From IMG/VR virus record IMGVR_UViG_3300031227_000232, positions 1 to 33,071 of that record: a stretch of 33,071 nucleotides of DNA. One strand, given 5' to 3'. Shown one piece after another: positions 14,316-22,010 of this stretch. Position 1 is the first letter of the stretch. Every line of letters starts with the position of its first letter. This DNA comes from a virus. Made by a program: the position numbers and the translations under genes. The notes under the pieces were generated by a model, which saw only the letters and a program-made list of their open reading frames with translations, was not told the origin of the DNA and made no database searches.

Positions 14316-15653
14316 ATGACAATAACATACACAACAAAAGATGCTTATGATTTATTCCATGAGGGACAGATTGCTTTCTCTCAGATGGAATCTAATGGTA
14401 TGAGGATTGATGTACCTAGGATGACTAAGACCATCAAAAAAGTAGAGAAGCGAATAATCGAATTGAGTGCTGGATTGAAAGAAGATGATGTATGGAAGTT
14501 GTGGCGACGAAGATTTGGACAAAAAACCAATATGAATAGTCGTCCACAGTTAGGTGTAGTTTTGTTTGAGGAGATGGATTATAAAATAAAGAATAGGACG
14601 AAGACTGGAAGACCTTCCGTGGATGAGACTGCTTTGTCTAAGATAAAATTGCCTTTTGTGAAGCAATATTTGGAAATAGGAAAATTAAAGAAGTTGCAGT
14701 CTACTTATTTGAAGGGCATTCAAAGCTGTGTTGTTGATGGTTATTTGCATCCATCGTTTAACTTGAACTTGGTAAAAACTTTTCGGTCTTCATCAAATTC
14801 TCCGAATTTTCAAAATATTCCCATACGAGATAAATTGATTGGGAAATTAGTCCGTAGTTGTTTCATTCCTAGAGACAATCATGTGTTAGCAGAGGTCGAT
14901 TTTTCCTCTATGGAATTTCGATGTGGGGCTTGCCACTGGAACGATCCTGAATTAGTTAAGTATGCCAGTGATCCAGAACTAGACATACACCGGGATATGG
15001 CTGCTGAGTGCTTTGCAATGCCTATAGATCAAGTAACTCCCGAAGCTAGGTTTTTTGCTAAAAATCAATTTGTATTTCCTCAATTTTATGGTAGCTATTA
15101 TGTGCCTTGTGCTAAGAATTTATGGTCTGTCATGGGTGGGTTGTCATTGAAAAATGGTCAATCGGTGAGAGATAATTTAGCAGCACAAAAGATAACAAGG
15201 ACTAATTTTGAATCACATATTAAAAAAGTAGAAGATCATTTTCATTCCAGATTTCCAGTGTGGGCAGAAAGGAAGGATGCTTGGTGGGCTGATTACATAA
15301 AGCGTGGGTGGTTTGATATGGTAACAGGATTTCGGGTGAAGGGGGTTTATACTCGTAATCAATTGATGAATTTTCCTGTACAAGGTCCAGCATTTCATGC
15401 ACTTTTATTGAGCTTGATTTTGGTTAATCGGTGGTTATTGAAAAACAAAATGAGGTCAAAAATTATAGGACAGATTCATGATTCGATAGTGTTTGATATA
15501 CACTCCGAGGAACAGGACGAGGTATTGCAGAAAACGAAACAGGTTATGACTGAGGAAATTAGAGAATTGTGGAAGTGGATTGTGGTGCCGTTAGTTGTGG
15601 ACATAGAAGTGTCTGATACTACTTGGCATGAAAAAGAAAAAATTGAAATTTAA
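14316..15653 (+). CDS. Pol I-family DNA polymerase domain, separate protein
   Basis: This 445-aa protein starts where the polymerase domain of Pol I starts (SQMESNGMRIDVPRM). Motif A is VDFSSMEF with D195. Motif B is R245-x3-K249 in ARFFAKNQFVFPQFYGS. Motif C is QIHDSIVFD with D389; the HDS form in place of HDE occurs in some phage enzymes. It has no 3'-5' exonuclease domain; that is supplied by the UDG-exonuclease at 11829, and the 5' nuclease is at 23090. The three activities of Pol I are thus three genes. The ribosome site is weak (only GAAATAAATTAGTA precedes ATG), suggesting coupling to the upstream gene. Confidence 0.9.
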   Translation: MTITYTTKDAYDLFHEGQIAFSQMESNGMRIDVPRMTKTIKKVEKRIIELSAGLKEDDVWKLWRRRFGQKTNMNSRPQLGVVLFEEMDYKIKNRTKTGRPSVDETALSKIKLPFVKQYLEIGKLKKLQSTYLKGIQSCVVDGYLHPSFNLNLVKTFRSSSNSPNFQNIPIRDKLIGKLVRSCFIPRDNHVLAEVDFSSMEFRCGACHWNDPELVKYASDPELDIHRDMAAECFAMPIDQVTPEARFFAKNQFVFPQFYGSYYVPCAKNLWSVMGGLSLKNGQSVRDNLAAQKITRTNFESHIKKVEDHFHSRFPVWAERKDAWWADYIKRGWFDMVTGFRVKGVYTRNQLMNFPVQGPAFHALLLSLILVNRWLLKNKMRSKIIGQIHDSIVFDIHSEEQDEVLQKTKQVMTEEIRELWKWIVVPLVVDIEVSDTTWHEKEKIEI

Positions 15654-15663
15654 GGGAGAACAA

Positions 15664-15891
15664 ATGAAAGAAAAATCAGAACAAAAGAAGAGGGTTGATT
15701 CTTATATAGAAAATGTATTTGTAGCATTGAACGGATTAGCAGAAGAAATGGAAAAAACAAAAGAAGCTCTTAAGAAATGGATGCAGGCTGAGTTGAAAAT
15801 ACATGATGTGGAATATGAAGAAGAAGATGACAATAAATCATTTGCGTATTGTAATAGGGATAAGCGTGGTTGTAAGAAGAGTTGCGAATAA
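15664..15891 (+). CDS. Small helical protein with Cys-rich end (75 aa)
   Basis: AAGGGAGA (15652-15659) sets the start at ATG 15664; an in-frame ATG at 15628 lies inside the polymerase gene. A long charged helix (residues 1-50) may form a coiled coil. The end has CNRDKRGCKKSC, which could bind metal. It lies between polymerase and clamp loader genes. No function is recognised. Confidence 0.6.
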   Translation: MKEKSEQKKRVDSYIENVFVALNGLAEEMEKTKEALKKWMQAELKIHDVEYEEEDDNKSFAYCNRDKRGCKKSCE

Positions 15892-15911
15892 GTAAAGAGA
15901 AAGAATAAATA

Positions 15912-16838
15912 ATGTCAATTGAACTGTGTAAAAAATATCGACCAAAATCATTTAAGCAGGTAATCGGCCAGGACGTTGTTATTTCTACGATTATTAGCCT
16001 TGGAAAGAGGAAAGTAATTCCCCATGCTATTTTGCTAACGGGTCCGAGTGGTGTCGGAAAGACAACTATTGCTAGAATACTCCGAAAAAAGTTGGGTTGT
16101 TCTGAACATGATTACAAAGAAATGGATATTGGTACGGCTAGGGGTATTGATGATGTTAGACAGTTGAAGAAAAATATGCACTTGGCTCCGATGGGGGGTA
16201 AAAGTCGTGTATATTGCTTAGACGAGATTCACAGAGCAACGGTAGATTTTTTCAATGGTGCTCTAAAGATGTTGGAGGATACTCCAGATCATGTGTACTT
16301 TATTTTATGTACAACAGACCCACAAAAATTACCAAAAACTATTATAAATCGTTGTACAGAGTTACGATTGTCGCTATTGAATCGTAATGAAATAGAGAGT
16401 CTAATAAAGGAGGTTGTGAGGAAAGAAGAGGTGGTGTTGTCGGAGGATGTTGTTGATCGGATAGCCTCAGTGGTCGAAGGGAGCCCTCGAAAAGCACTTG
16501 TGTTGTTACATTTGGTGTTGGGCATGGAAGCAAAAGAGGAACAACTTGCGGCCATTGAGGCGGGTGATTCGTCGAGGGACGCCATTGAAATTTGTCGGGC
16601 TTTGCAGAGGTCTACGGTGTCATGGGGGGAAGTGGCAAAGATTTTGAAGGGGATAGATGATTTGCAGGATAAAGCCGAGGGTATTCGTTGGTTGATTCTT
16701 TCATATTTTACTACGGTGGCATTGGGGGGAAATTTAGAAAAAGCTGAAAGAGCTTGTGCAATTATTGAGCGATTTGAAGAAAATTTTTATGATAGTAAAC
16801 GGGCTGGATTAGTAGCCGCCTGTTTTGCAGTAGTTTGA
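15912..16838 (+). CDS. AAA+ clamp loader ATPase (DnaX/RFC-like)
   Basis: The N-terminus has the clamp loader signature KKYRPKSFKQVIGQ. Walker A is GPSGVGKTT with K50, Walker B is CLDEIH with D104-E105, sensor 1 is LCTTDP, and the SRC-type arginine finger region reads INRCTEL. DnaX normally carries a four-cysteine zinc module between Walker A and B; this protein has only one cysteine there, so it is closer to an RFC small subunit or T4 gp44. The length is 308 aa. It should open and load the clamp encoded at 10820. No second subunit gene is evident, so it may act as a homo-oligomer or with host subunits. Confidence 0.85.
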   Translation: MSIELCKKYRPKSFKQVIGQDVVISTIISLGKRKVIPHAILLTGPSGVGKTTIARILRKKLGCSEHDYKEMDIGTARGIDDVRQLKKNMHLAPMGGKSRVYCLDEIHRATVDFFNGALKMLEDTPDHVYFILCTTDPQKLPKTIINRCTELRLSLLNRNEIESLIKEVVRKEEVVLSEDVVDRIASVVEGSPRKALVLLHLVLGMEAKEEQLAAIEAGDSSRDAIEICRALQRSTVSWGEVAKILKGIDDLQDKAEGIRWLILSYFTTVALGGNLEKAERACAIIERFEENFYDSKRAGLVAACFAVV

Positions 16839-16850
16839 TGAGGAAAAATT

Positions 16851-17312
16851 ATGTATTTAGGAGTATTAGAAAAACCCCACCATAAAGCTGAGTGTCAGTG
16901 TACTGAGTGTTTTGAATGGATGTCACAAGAGATAACTAGGTTACGTTGTAAATGTGAGGATATGGAGGAAAGAGAAAATATGTCAGGTTCCGAACAGACT
17001 GAAGAAATTTTAACAAAAATAGAGGAAAAATTGAAGGAAAATATGTGTGAGAAAGAAAATGAAATGAATCCTTTTGTAGTTGGTTACAAGAGTTTTGATA
17101 ATGGTGTGTGTCAAATTTTGAATATACAAAAAACTTTTTTTAGAAGGTTTTATCATAATGATAAGAATCGTATAACAGAAGTGAGTGACTTAACTAGAAA
17201 GCAAGCTTTTATTTTATTATTGAGTTGGAATTGGTCTATAGAAAAAGCTTTGGAGAAAATTCCATTGCATGGCGACCATTTTTGTACTTTAGGTGGAAAG
17301 GAATTAAAATGA
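16851..17312 (+). CDS. Unknown protein with N-terminal Cys cluster (153 aa)
   Basis: The N-terminal 45 residues hold CQCTEC and later CKC, a possible metal site. A charged helix follows (about 45-70). The C-terminal half, with LNIQKTFFRRFYHND, LTRKQAFILLLSWNWSIEKAL, is clearly similar to the next gene. ATG 16851 follows TGATGAGGAAAAATT. The function is unknown. Confidence 0.65.
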   Translation: MYLGVLEKPHHKAECQCTECFEWMSQEITRLRCKCEDMEERENMSGSEQTEEILTKIEEKLKENMCEKENEMNPFVVGYKSFDNGVCQILNIQKTFFRRFYHNDKNRITEVSDLTRKQAFILLLSWNWSIEKALEKIPLHGDHFCTLGGKELK

Positions 17313-17617
17313 GTAAAGAAAAAGAAGATTTGGCAGTTGACAGTGATTTTATTATTGCTAGTCAGAAATCAGGAGATAAAATTGAACAGCTTTTAAGAGT
17401 GGGTGCGGTTTATTTTCAGAGGAATTATTATAATGATGTAGATTCGGATATAGCCGGATATTCACAAGCTATAGCATCGTATTCGTTGAGTGAGGAAGAC
17501 GCTTTTGCTGTGTTATTGGAGTGGGGTTGGTCTGTGCGGGAATCTTTGGGAAGAATCACCTTACCAAGATTGATTCGTACACCGCAGTGTTTGCAAAAGG
17601 AAAATAAAAATGAATAA
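17309..17617 (+). CDS. Unknown protein, paralogue of its upstream neighbour (102 aa)
   Basis: GGAAAGGAATT places the start at ATG 17309, overlapping the upstream stop; a longer in-frame reading from 17225 lies inside the previous gene. VYFQRNYYNDVDSD and the late EEDAFAVLLEWGWSVRESL align with the C-terminal half of the upstream protein. The pair arose by tandem duplication, with the Cys-rich N-terminus kept only in the first copy. The function is unknown. Confidence 0.7.
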   Translation: MSKEKEDLAVDSDFIIASQKSGDKIEQLLRVGAVYFQRNYYNDVDSDIAGYSQAIASYSLSEEDAFAVLLEWGWSVRESLGRITLPRLIRTPQCLQKENKNE

Positions 17618-18086
17618 AAAATCAAAAGACCCAAGTGTTGATTTACAAATCAATGAGTATCGTTTAGACACTGAGTGGAAAAAACAGGCTGAATTGTATT
17701 ACCAATATGCGGCGGAGTTGGCTGATGCTCGGAAAGAGTTAGACAGTAATAAATCTAAGCTTGAGAAGACAAAAGCCAGTTTGTATAAAATGATTAGTGC
17801 TGCTCCCGAAGTATATGGATTAAAGAAGAGTACAGAAAATGCCATTAATTCGGCAATACTGGAACAGCTTGATTATGTAGATGCCCAAGCGGCTATTATA
17901 GAGGCAAAATACAGGGTCGATATATTGGCGGCTTTACTGACTGCATTTGACCACAAGAAAAAGGCTCTTGAAAATTTGGTGCAATTGTTTTTGGCTAATT
18001 ATTTTGCAAGGCCAAGTACGTCAGAGGAAGGAAATGAAGTGATAGAGAGTCGGAAACCTGTGGGATGTCGGCAAAGGAAGGTGTAA
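17610..18086 (+). CDS. Coiled-coil protein, possibly a UvsY-like recombination mediator
   Basis: The 158-aa product is nearly all helical. It has an early segment WKKQAELYYQYAAELADAR and a late segment ALLTAFDHKKKALENLVQL. T4 UvsY has the same plan: a helical protein of about 137 aa with an early K-x-x-M-L-Y-S-K-W segment and a late ALDAIKSR helix. Its position beside the SSB gene, and in the same cluster as RecA, is what a mediator that loads recombinase onto SSB-coated DNA would have. Sequence identity is low, so this is inference. The alternative is a structural coiled-coil protein. Confidence 0.5.
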   Translation: MNKKSKDPSVDLQINEYRLDTEWKKQAELYYQYAAELADARKELDSNKSKLEKTKASLYKMISAAPEVYGLKKSTENAINSAILEQLDYVDAQAAIIEAKYRVDILAALLTAFDHKKKALENLVQLFLANYFARPSTSEEGNEVIESRKPVGCRQRKV

Positions 18087-18095
18087 GAGTAAATA

Positions 18096-18272
18096 ATGTT
18101 TACTTGGGATATGTTTAGATTTTATGTTGTAATAGTTTTGTTGTTGATGGTATTGTGTTACTTCGTAATACCGTCAATTGTATATGGGATTGTTAAAAAT
18201 GCCACGGTGGCATATTACAAGGGATTAGATTTTATTAAGAAAGAGGAAAAGAGTAATGGTAAAGAGAAGTAA
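18096..18272 (+). CDS. Small single-pass membrane protein (58 aa)
   Basis: ATG 18096 lies ten bases after the coiled-coil gene. Residues 8-32 form one strong hydrophobic segment (FYVVIVLLLMVLCYFVI), followed by a charged tail ending KKEEKSNGKEK. The ORF overlaps the SSB start by 17 bp. Only general membrane placement can be predicted. Confidence 0.55.
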   Translation: MFTWDMFRFYVVIVLLLMVLCYFVIPSIVYGIVKNATVAYYKGLDFIKKEEKSNGKEK

Positions 18273-19338
18273 GAACAAACGAAAGAGGTTGTCGGCACAA
18301 TCGGCAGTAGAGAATTCTAAGAAAGGATTTTTTAGAACGAGTGTTGATCCTGGGCCGGATACGACATTCTTCAAGTTGGAAAAGGATGTTTCCAGAAGAA
18401 TTGATGTGATTCCCTATGTGGTGAAAAGTGATGATAATCCTGAAGCCAATAAGGGGGATGATTGGTATGAGCGTACTTATTGGGTGCATAAACCTGTTGG
18501 GCCTAATAATAATTCGTATGTTTGTCCTGCAAAAACACATAATAAGCCTTGTCCTATTTGTGAGAAGGTGGAGGAGTTGTCGGATGCCGGTGAGGATAAG
18601 GTTTTGATTAACTCATTGCGTCCTAAGCGTCGTCAATTGTGGAATGTTATTGATACAGAATCTCCTGGAGAAGGTATTCAGTTGTGGGACATTAGTTATC
18701 ACCTGTTTGGCAAGGAATTGATTGATACAATTGCTAACGCCGATGAGGATGATGGTTACGAATACTTTGCCGATATTGAAGATGGTTTCACTTTGAAATT
18801 GGGTGTTGAGGCTAAGAGTTTTGATGGAAATTCTTATAGTGAAGTCAGAAATATCAATTTCAAACCGAGGAAAGAGCCTTATGCCGAGGATATTATTGAT
18901 AAGGCGATTGATTTGGATTCCATTTTAATTGTTTTAGAGTATGATAAGTTGAAGTCTATCTTTCTTCAAATCGACGAAGACAATGATGAACGTCCTGAAA
19001 AGGATGCTCCGAAGGAAGAGGAAATTCAGACTGCCGAGGATTCTGGTCTGGTTAAGGGTGATACTGTTGACCATGAGGATTTGGGTGTATGTACTATTTC
19101 TAGGGTTAGTCGAGATGGAACGTCCTTGCTTCTGAAGGATGATGGTGGAGAACTGCATAAGGCAATTTCTGTTTCGGATGTGGTTAAAATGGATGTAGAG
19201 GAGGAGGAAGAAAAACCCAAGCCTTCTGTTAAAAAGAAGAAGACTAAGAAAGCTCCACCTAAAGAAGCAGAGCCTGAAGATGAGGAATGGGATGAAGATG
19301 ATGATGACGATGATGATTGGGGTGAGGATGATGAGTAG
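18256..19338 (+). CDS. gp32-like single-stranded DNA-binding protein with extra domain
   Basis: Residues 70-110 contain H78, C90, C99 and C102, close in spacing to the H-x12-C-x9-C-x2-C zinc site of T4 gp32. The basic N-terminus (KRSKNKRKR) could give cooperativity. Residues about 265-315 (KGDTVDHEDLGVCTISRV, then LLLKDDGGELHKAI) look like a small beta barrel of the CarD/Tudor-like SH3 type, not found in gp32. The C-terminus is a highly acidic tail ending in Asp/Glu runs, typical of SSBs that recruit partners. At 360 aa it is longer than gp32 (301 aa). It would coat ssDNA at the fork and in recombination. Confidence 0.75.
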   Translation: MVKRSKNKRKRLSAQSAVENSKKGFFRTSVDPGPDTTFFKLEKDVSRRIDVIPYVVKSDDNPEANKGDDWYERTYWVHKPVGPNNNSYVCPAKTHNKPCPICEKVEELSDAGEDKVLINSLRPKRRQLWNVIDTESPGEGIQLWDISYHLFGKELIDTIANADEDDGYEYFADIEDGFTLKLGVEAKSFDGNSYSEVRNINFKPRKEPYAEDIIDKAIDLDSILIVLEYDKLKSIFLQIDEDNDERPEKDAPKEEEIQTAEDSGLVKGDTVDHEDLGVCTISRVSRDGTSLLLKDDGGELHKAISVSDVVKMDVEEEEEKPKPSVKKKKTKKAPPKEAEPEDEEWDEDDDDDDDWGEDDE

Positions 19339-19347
19339 TTAGTGATC

Positions 19348-19407
19348 GGTGGCGGTACTTTGAGCTTCTTTCCCCCTATTCTAGGCCGAAGTGCCGTCAT
19401 CTTTTTT
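19348..19407 (+). terminator. Rho-independent terminator after the SSB gene
   Basis: GGTGGCGGTACTT (19348-19360) pairs with AAGTGCCGTCATC (19389-19401) over 13 bp, with three G-U pairs, and TTTTTT follows directly (19402-19407). The 28-nt loop is pyrimidine-rich. Placed just after a highly expressed type of gene, this is convincing. Confidence 0.8.
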
Positions 19408-19433
19408 AGTTTTATTCGAAAAGGATGTATAGT

Positions 19434-20225
19434 GTGAGTAAATTAAAAGTAGATCGACGATTGAGTGTTGCTTTTTCTGATCATCATATTCCATTTCAGT
19501 CAAATCTGGCTTGTAGAATGGGCTTTAATTTTGTGAAGGATCATAAGCCCGGACTCATCCATCTCCTTGGGGATATTGGGGATTTTTACACATTATCAAA
19601 ATTCGATAAGGATGTCAGTAGAAAGGCTACACTTCAAGACGATTTGGATGCTGTGAATAGATTTTTGGCAGAGTTAAGAGATGTAGCTCCAGATGCTAAG
19701 ATTATTTACAGTGAAGGAAATCACGAATTTCGATTACGTCGTTATTTGAGAAGTGATGCAAAGGCGTTGGAGAGTTTAAGGGCTTTGAATTTGGATAAGT
19801 TGTTGGATTTTGAGAAACACAATATTCAATATGTAGAACAAGATAAGCCTTATCGAGTGGGTCCGTTGTTGTTTACGCATGGACAATTAGTTCGCAAGTG
19901 GAGTGGAGCATCGGCCAAGGCTCATTTTGAGAAGTTTGGTTGTAATGTACTTCATGGACATACTCACCGATTAGGTTCTTTTTATCATCGGGATGTTTCA
20001 GATCATTATGGGGCTTGGGAAAATGGGTGTATGTGTACATTAAATCCCGAGTATGTCACCGCTCCAGACTGGCAGCATGGTTGGTCGGTCATTTGGTCGC
20101 AACGGGATTATTTTCATGTAGAACAGATTTGTGTTATCAAAGGCCGATATAATTATCATGGGAAGATGGAAGGCCGCCGTAAGTTATCTCCTAGTGCTTA
20201 CTTTGATATTAAGGATTTGGGATAA
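19434..20225 (+). CDS. Calcineurin-like metallophosphoesterase
   Basis: The metal-binding motifs are in order: SDHHIPF, LGDIGDFY, EGNHEFRL, THG and HGHTH. These define a two-metal phosphoesterase. GTG 19434 has AAAAGG nine bases upstream; ATG 19425 is in frame but touches the same site and is less likely. It is a second enzyme of this class besides SbcD at 26702 and has no capping domain. Phages often encode such enzymes near SSB or RecA. The substrate (nucleotide, RNA end or protein) cannot be read from the sequence. Confidence 0.85.
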   Translation: MSKLKVDRRLSVAFSDHHIPFQSNLACRMGFNFVKDHKPGLIHLLGDIGDFYTLSKFDKDVSRKATLQDDLDAVNRFLAELRDVAPDAKIIYSEGNHEFRLRRYLRSDAKALESLRALNLDKLLDFEKHNIQYVEQDKPYRVGPLLFTHGQLVRKWSGASAKAHFEKFGCNVLHGHTHRLGSFYHRDVSDHYGAWENGCMCTLNPEYVTAPDWQHGWSVIWSQRDYFHVEQICVIKGRYNYHGKMEGRRKLSPSAYFDIKDLG

Positions 20226-20253
20226 TTCACGAAAGCATGGTAGTATTCGTGAA
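20226..20253 (+). other. Perfect 8-bp inverted repeat after the phosphoesterase gene
   Basis: TTCACGAA (20226-20233) and TTCGTGAA (20246-20253) are perfect complements around a 12-nt loop. There is no T-run. It begins immediately after the stop codon and may stabilise the mRNA or act as a weak terminator. Confidence 0.45.
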
Positions 20254-20297
20254 AATAAAATGGAATCTTATTAAAGGAAATATTAAGAATTATTTTT

Positions 20298-21065
20298 ATG
20301 TTTAATAAAATAGGAGATTTGGGTTTGCAAGGATTTGAGTTATACCAAGGTGACTGCCTTGATGTAATGAAAATTATCCCTGACCACTCGGTGGATATGA
20401 TTCTTGCAGACCCTCCTTAGCTTTATGGCACAACTGTGTGTAAGTGGGATTCAATTATACTACTAGAGCCAATGTGGGAACAGTTGAAACGAGTGATTAA
20501 ATCCAATGGTGCTATTGTTATGACAGCCAGCCAGCCGTTCACTACAACCCTTATAGCGTCTAATATGAAGATGTTTAAGTATTCTCTTGTGTGGAAGAAG
20601 TCGAAAGTGTGCCATTTTGCTCAAGCACCATATAGATTTTTAACCGAACATGAGGACATTGTTGTTTTCAGCTATGGGGGTACGTCTAAGAACGCCAAGA
20701 TTAGAATGACATACAACCCACAAGGGCTACGGGATTGTAATATAAAGTGCAAAGGTAAAGCTCATAGCGACCACAGGCCCTCAAAAATCAAACAAGCTGA
20801 TTACGTCCAGACAAAGACAGGCTACCCAAGATCTATAATAGAGGTTAAATCTGATACAGCCAAAGTCCACCCCACCCAAAAGCCAGTAGCCCTAATGGAA
20901 TATTTAATCAAGACATACACCAACGAAGGTGAGTTGGTTTTAGATTTTGCCGCTGGAAGTGGCACTACTGGAGTAGCTTGTAAGAATTTGAATAGGAATT
21001 TTATTCTTATTGAAAAAGAATCAAAATATTGTAAAATAGCGAAAGAAAGAATAAATAACGGATAA
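20298..21065 (+). pseudogene. DNA adenine methyltransferase with amber stop in its catalytic motif
   Basis: Read from ATG 20298 the frame runs to 21065 (255 codons) except for TAG at 20418-20420. The TAG falls exactly where motif IV, DPPY, should have tyrosine: the sequence reads ILADPP-stop-LYGTT. A one-base change from TAT or TAC explains it. Motif I, DFAAGSGTTGVAC, is intact near the C-terminus. The N-terminus (GFELYQGDCLDVMK) nearly equals that of the methyltransferase at 13010. The downstream part is less G/T-skewed and richer in C than neighbouring genes, suggesting recent transfer. TAG is an ordinary stop in this genome, so the gene is probably dead unless suppressed. Confidence 0.8.
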
Positions 21066-21068
21066 GAA

Positions 21069-21662
21069 ATGAAAATAAAAACGGTATTATTAGATATGGA
21101 TGGAGTGTTGGTTAATTTTGTGGCTGGTTTTTGTAAGTATCATAATATCCCAGTACCTTATGATGATCCTAATATGTATGGACAATATGATTTTTTTCCT
21201 TCAGTGGATGTTTTTCCTGCTGAATTGAAAAAGCCGTTGAAGTGTGATTTTTTTTGGTATGATCTGAAACCTATGTCGGATGCTGTTAAAATAATTAAGG
21301 TGATTAAGGATGTTTTACAATGTCGAGTTGATTTGTTGAGTGATGTTAGTAGATGTCCTGGGGCTGCTTCTGGTAAAATAATGTGGCTTGAAAAACATAG
21401 GGCTGATTTGGGATTAGAGAATGTGTCTTTGTTTTTGTTACACTCTCACCCAAAGGCCACGATAGGAGATTGTAAAGCAAGATTGGCTAAGCCAGATACT
21501 TTGTTGATTGATGATTCGGACGTGAATGTGAATGTTTATAGAGAGGCTGGTGGTCCTGCATTGTTAGTACCTAGAAAGCAAAATTCGGAGTGTAAGGATT
21601 GGCAGAGGACCGTGGAAGTTGTAGAAGAACAATTAAAACAATTGGTGAGAATTGGAGGATAG
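21069..21662 (+). CDS. HAD-family 5'(3')-nucleotidase-like phosphatase
   Basis: Motif I, LLDMDGVLVNF, supplies D9 and D11. A late acidic motif, LLIDDSDVNV, matches HAD motif IV. The spacing and a short cap region (DFFPSVDVFP) fit the 5'-deoxyribonucleotidase (NT5C) family, 197 aa. It would remove 5' phosphates from (deoxy)nucleotides, adjusting precursor pools during phage replication. It begins three bases after the methyltransferase stop. The substrate is inferred from the family. Confidence 0.75.
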   Translation: MKIKTVLLDMDGVLVNFVAGFCKYHNIPVPYDDPNMYGQYDFFPSVDVFPAELKKPLKCDFFWYDLKPMSDAVKIIKVIKDVLQCRVDLLSDVSRCPGAASGKIMWLEKHRADLGLENVSLFLLHSHPKATIGDCKARLAKPDTLLIDDSDVNVNVYREAGGPALLVPRKQNSECKDWQRTVEVVEEQLKQLVRIGG

Positions 21663-21663
21663 A

Positions 21664-21936
21664 ATGAAGTATTTATTGTTTGCTGGTACATATTATGATA
21701 GTGCTGGTGGAGCTTATGATTTAATTGATGGATCTGATTCTGTTGTTTTTTTAATAGATAAGGCTGTGTTAGGGGTGAATACCGGCATTAATGGGGTTAC
21801 AGGACTTCCTATTAATTAGTGGCATATTTTGGAAGTTGAAAAAAATCAAATTGTATTTAGGGGAGGTTTTAGATATATGGAGTATGCTGATTATGATAAA
21901 CATGGTTTTTATATAGAGAATTGGAAAGTAAGATGA
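21664..21936 (+). pseudogene. Small unknown protein gene interrupted by an amber codon
   Basis: From ATG 21664 the frame reads through 90 codons to TGA 21934-21936, with one TAG at 21817-21819 (codon 52). The part after the stop, WHILEVEKNQIVFRGGF, continues a sensible protein, so the two parts were one gene. The beginning (FAGTYYDSAGGAYDLI) and the W-H-I-L segment recall a small phage protein family in which a W-W-H/Q-I motif is usual, suggesting TGG to TAG. That family recall is from memory. The function is unknown. Confidence 0.6.
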
Positions 21937-22010
21937 ATATTTATGTAGTGGGACAAACTGTAAATCCTTGTTATGATACGTATGATGTGATGGTGATTGT
22001 AAATGATTAA
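21933..22010 (+). pseudogene. Truncated 25-codon remnant of a small phage gene
   Basis: MNIYVVGQTVNPCYDTYDVM then a stop at 22008-22010. Its start resembles the 77-aa protein at 158 (MNLYIL...) and family members with a Y-D-x-Y-D segment, but it ends where the conserved helix should begin. The RecA start codon (22003) lies inside it. It is probably a gene cut short when the RecA segment joined, though it may now act as a translation leader for RecA, which has no ribosome site of its own. Confidence 0.4.

Noticed and set aside
15912-16838. Programmed frameshift as in dnaX
   Set aside because: No slippery A-run with a stimulating hairpin was seen, and the protein has no tau-like extension in another frame.
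19026-19400. Minus-strand ORF of 124 codons
   Set aside because: Its serine runs are the reverse of the acidic Asp/Glu tail of the SSB.
20298-21936. Genome-wide recoding of TAG
   Set aside because: Several intact genes end with TAG at the expected length (primase 3422, ugd 4771, nucleotidase 21662, SbcC half 26405), so TAG works as stop.
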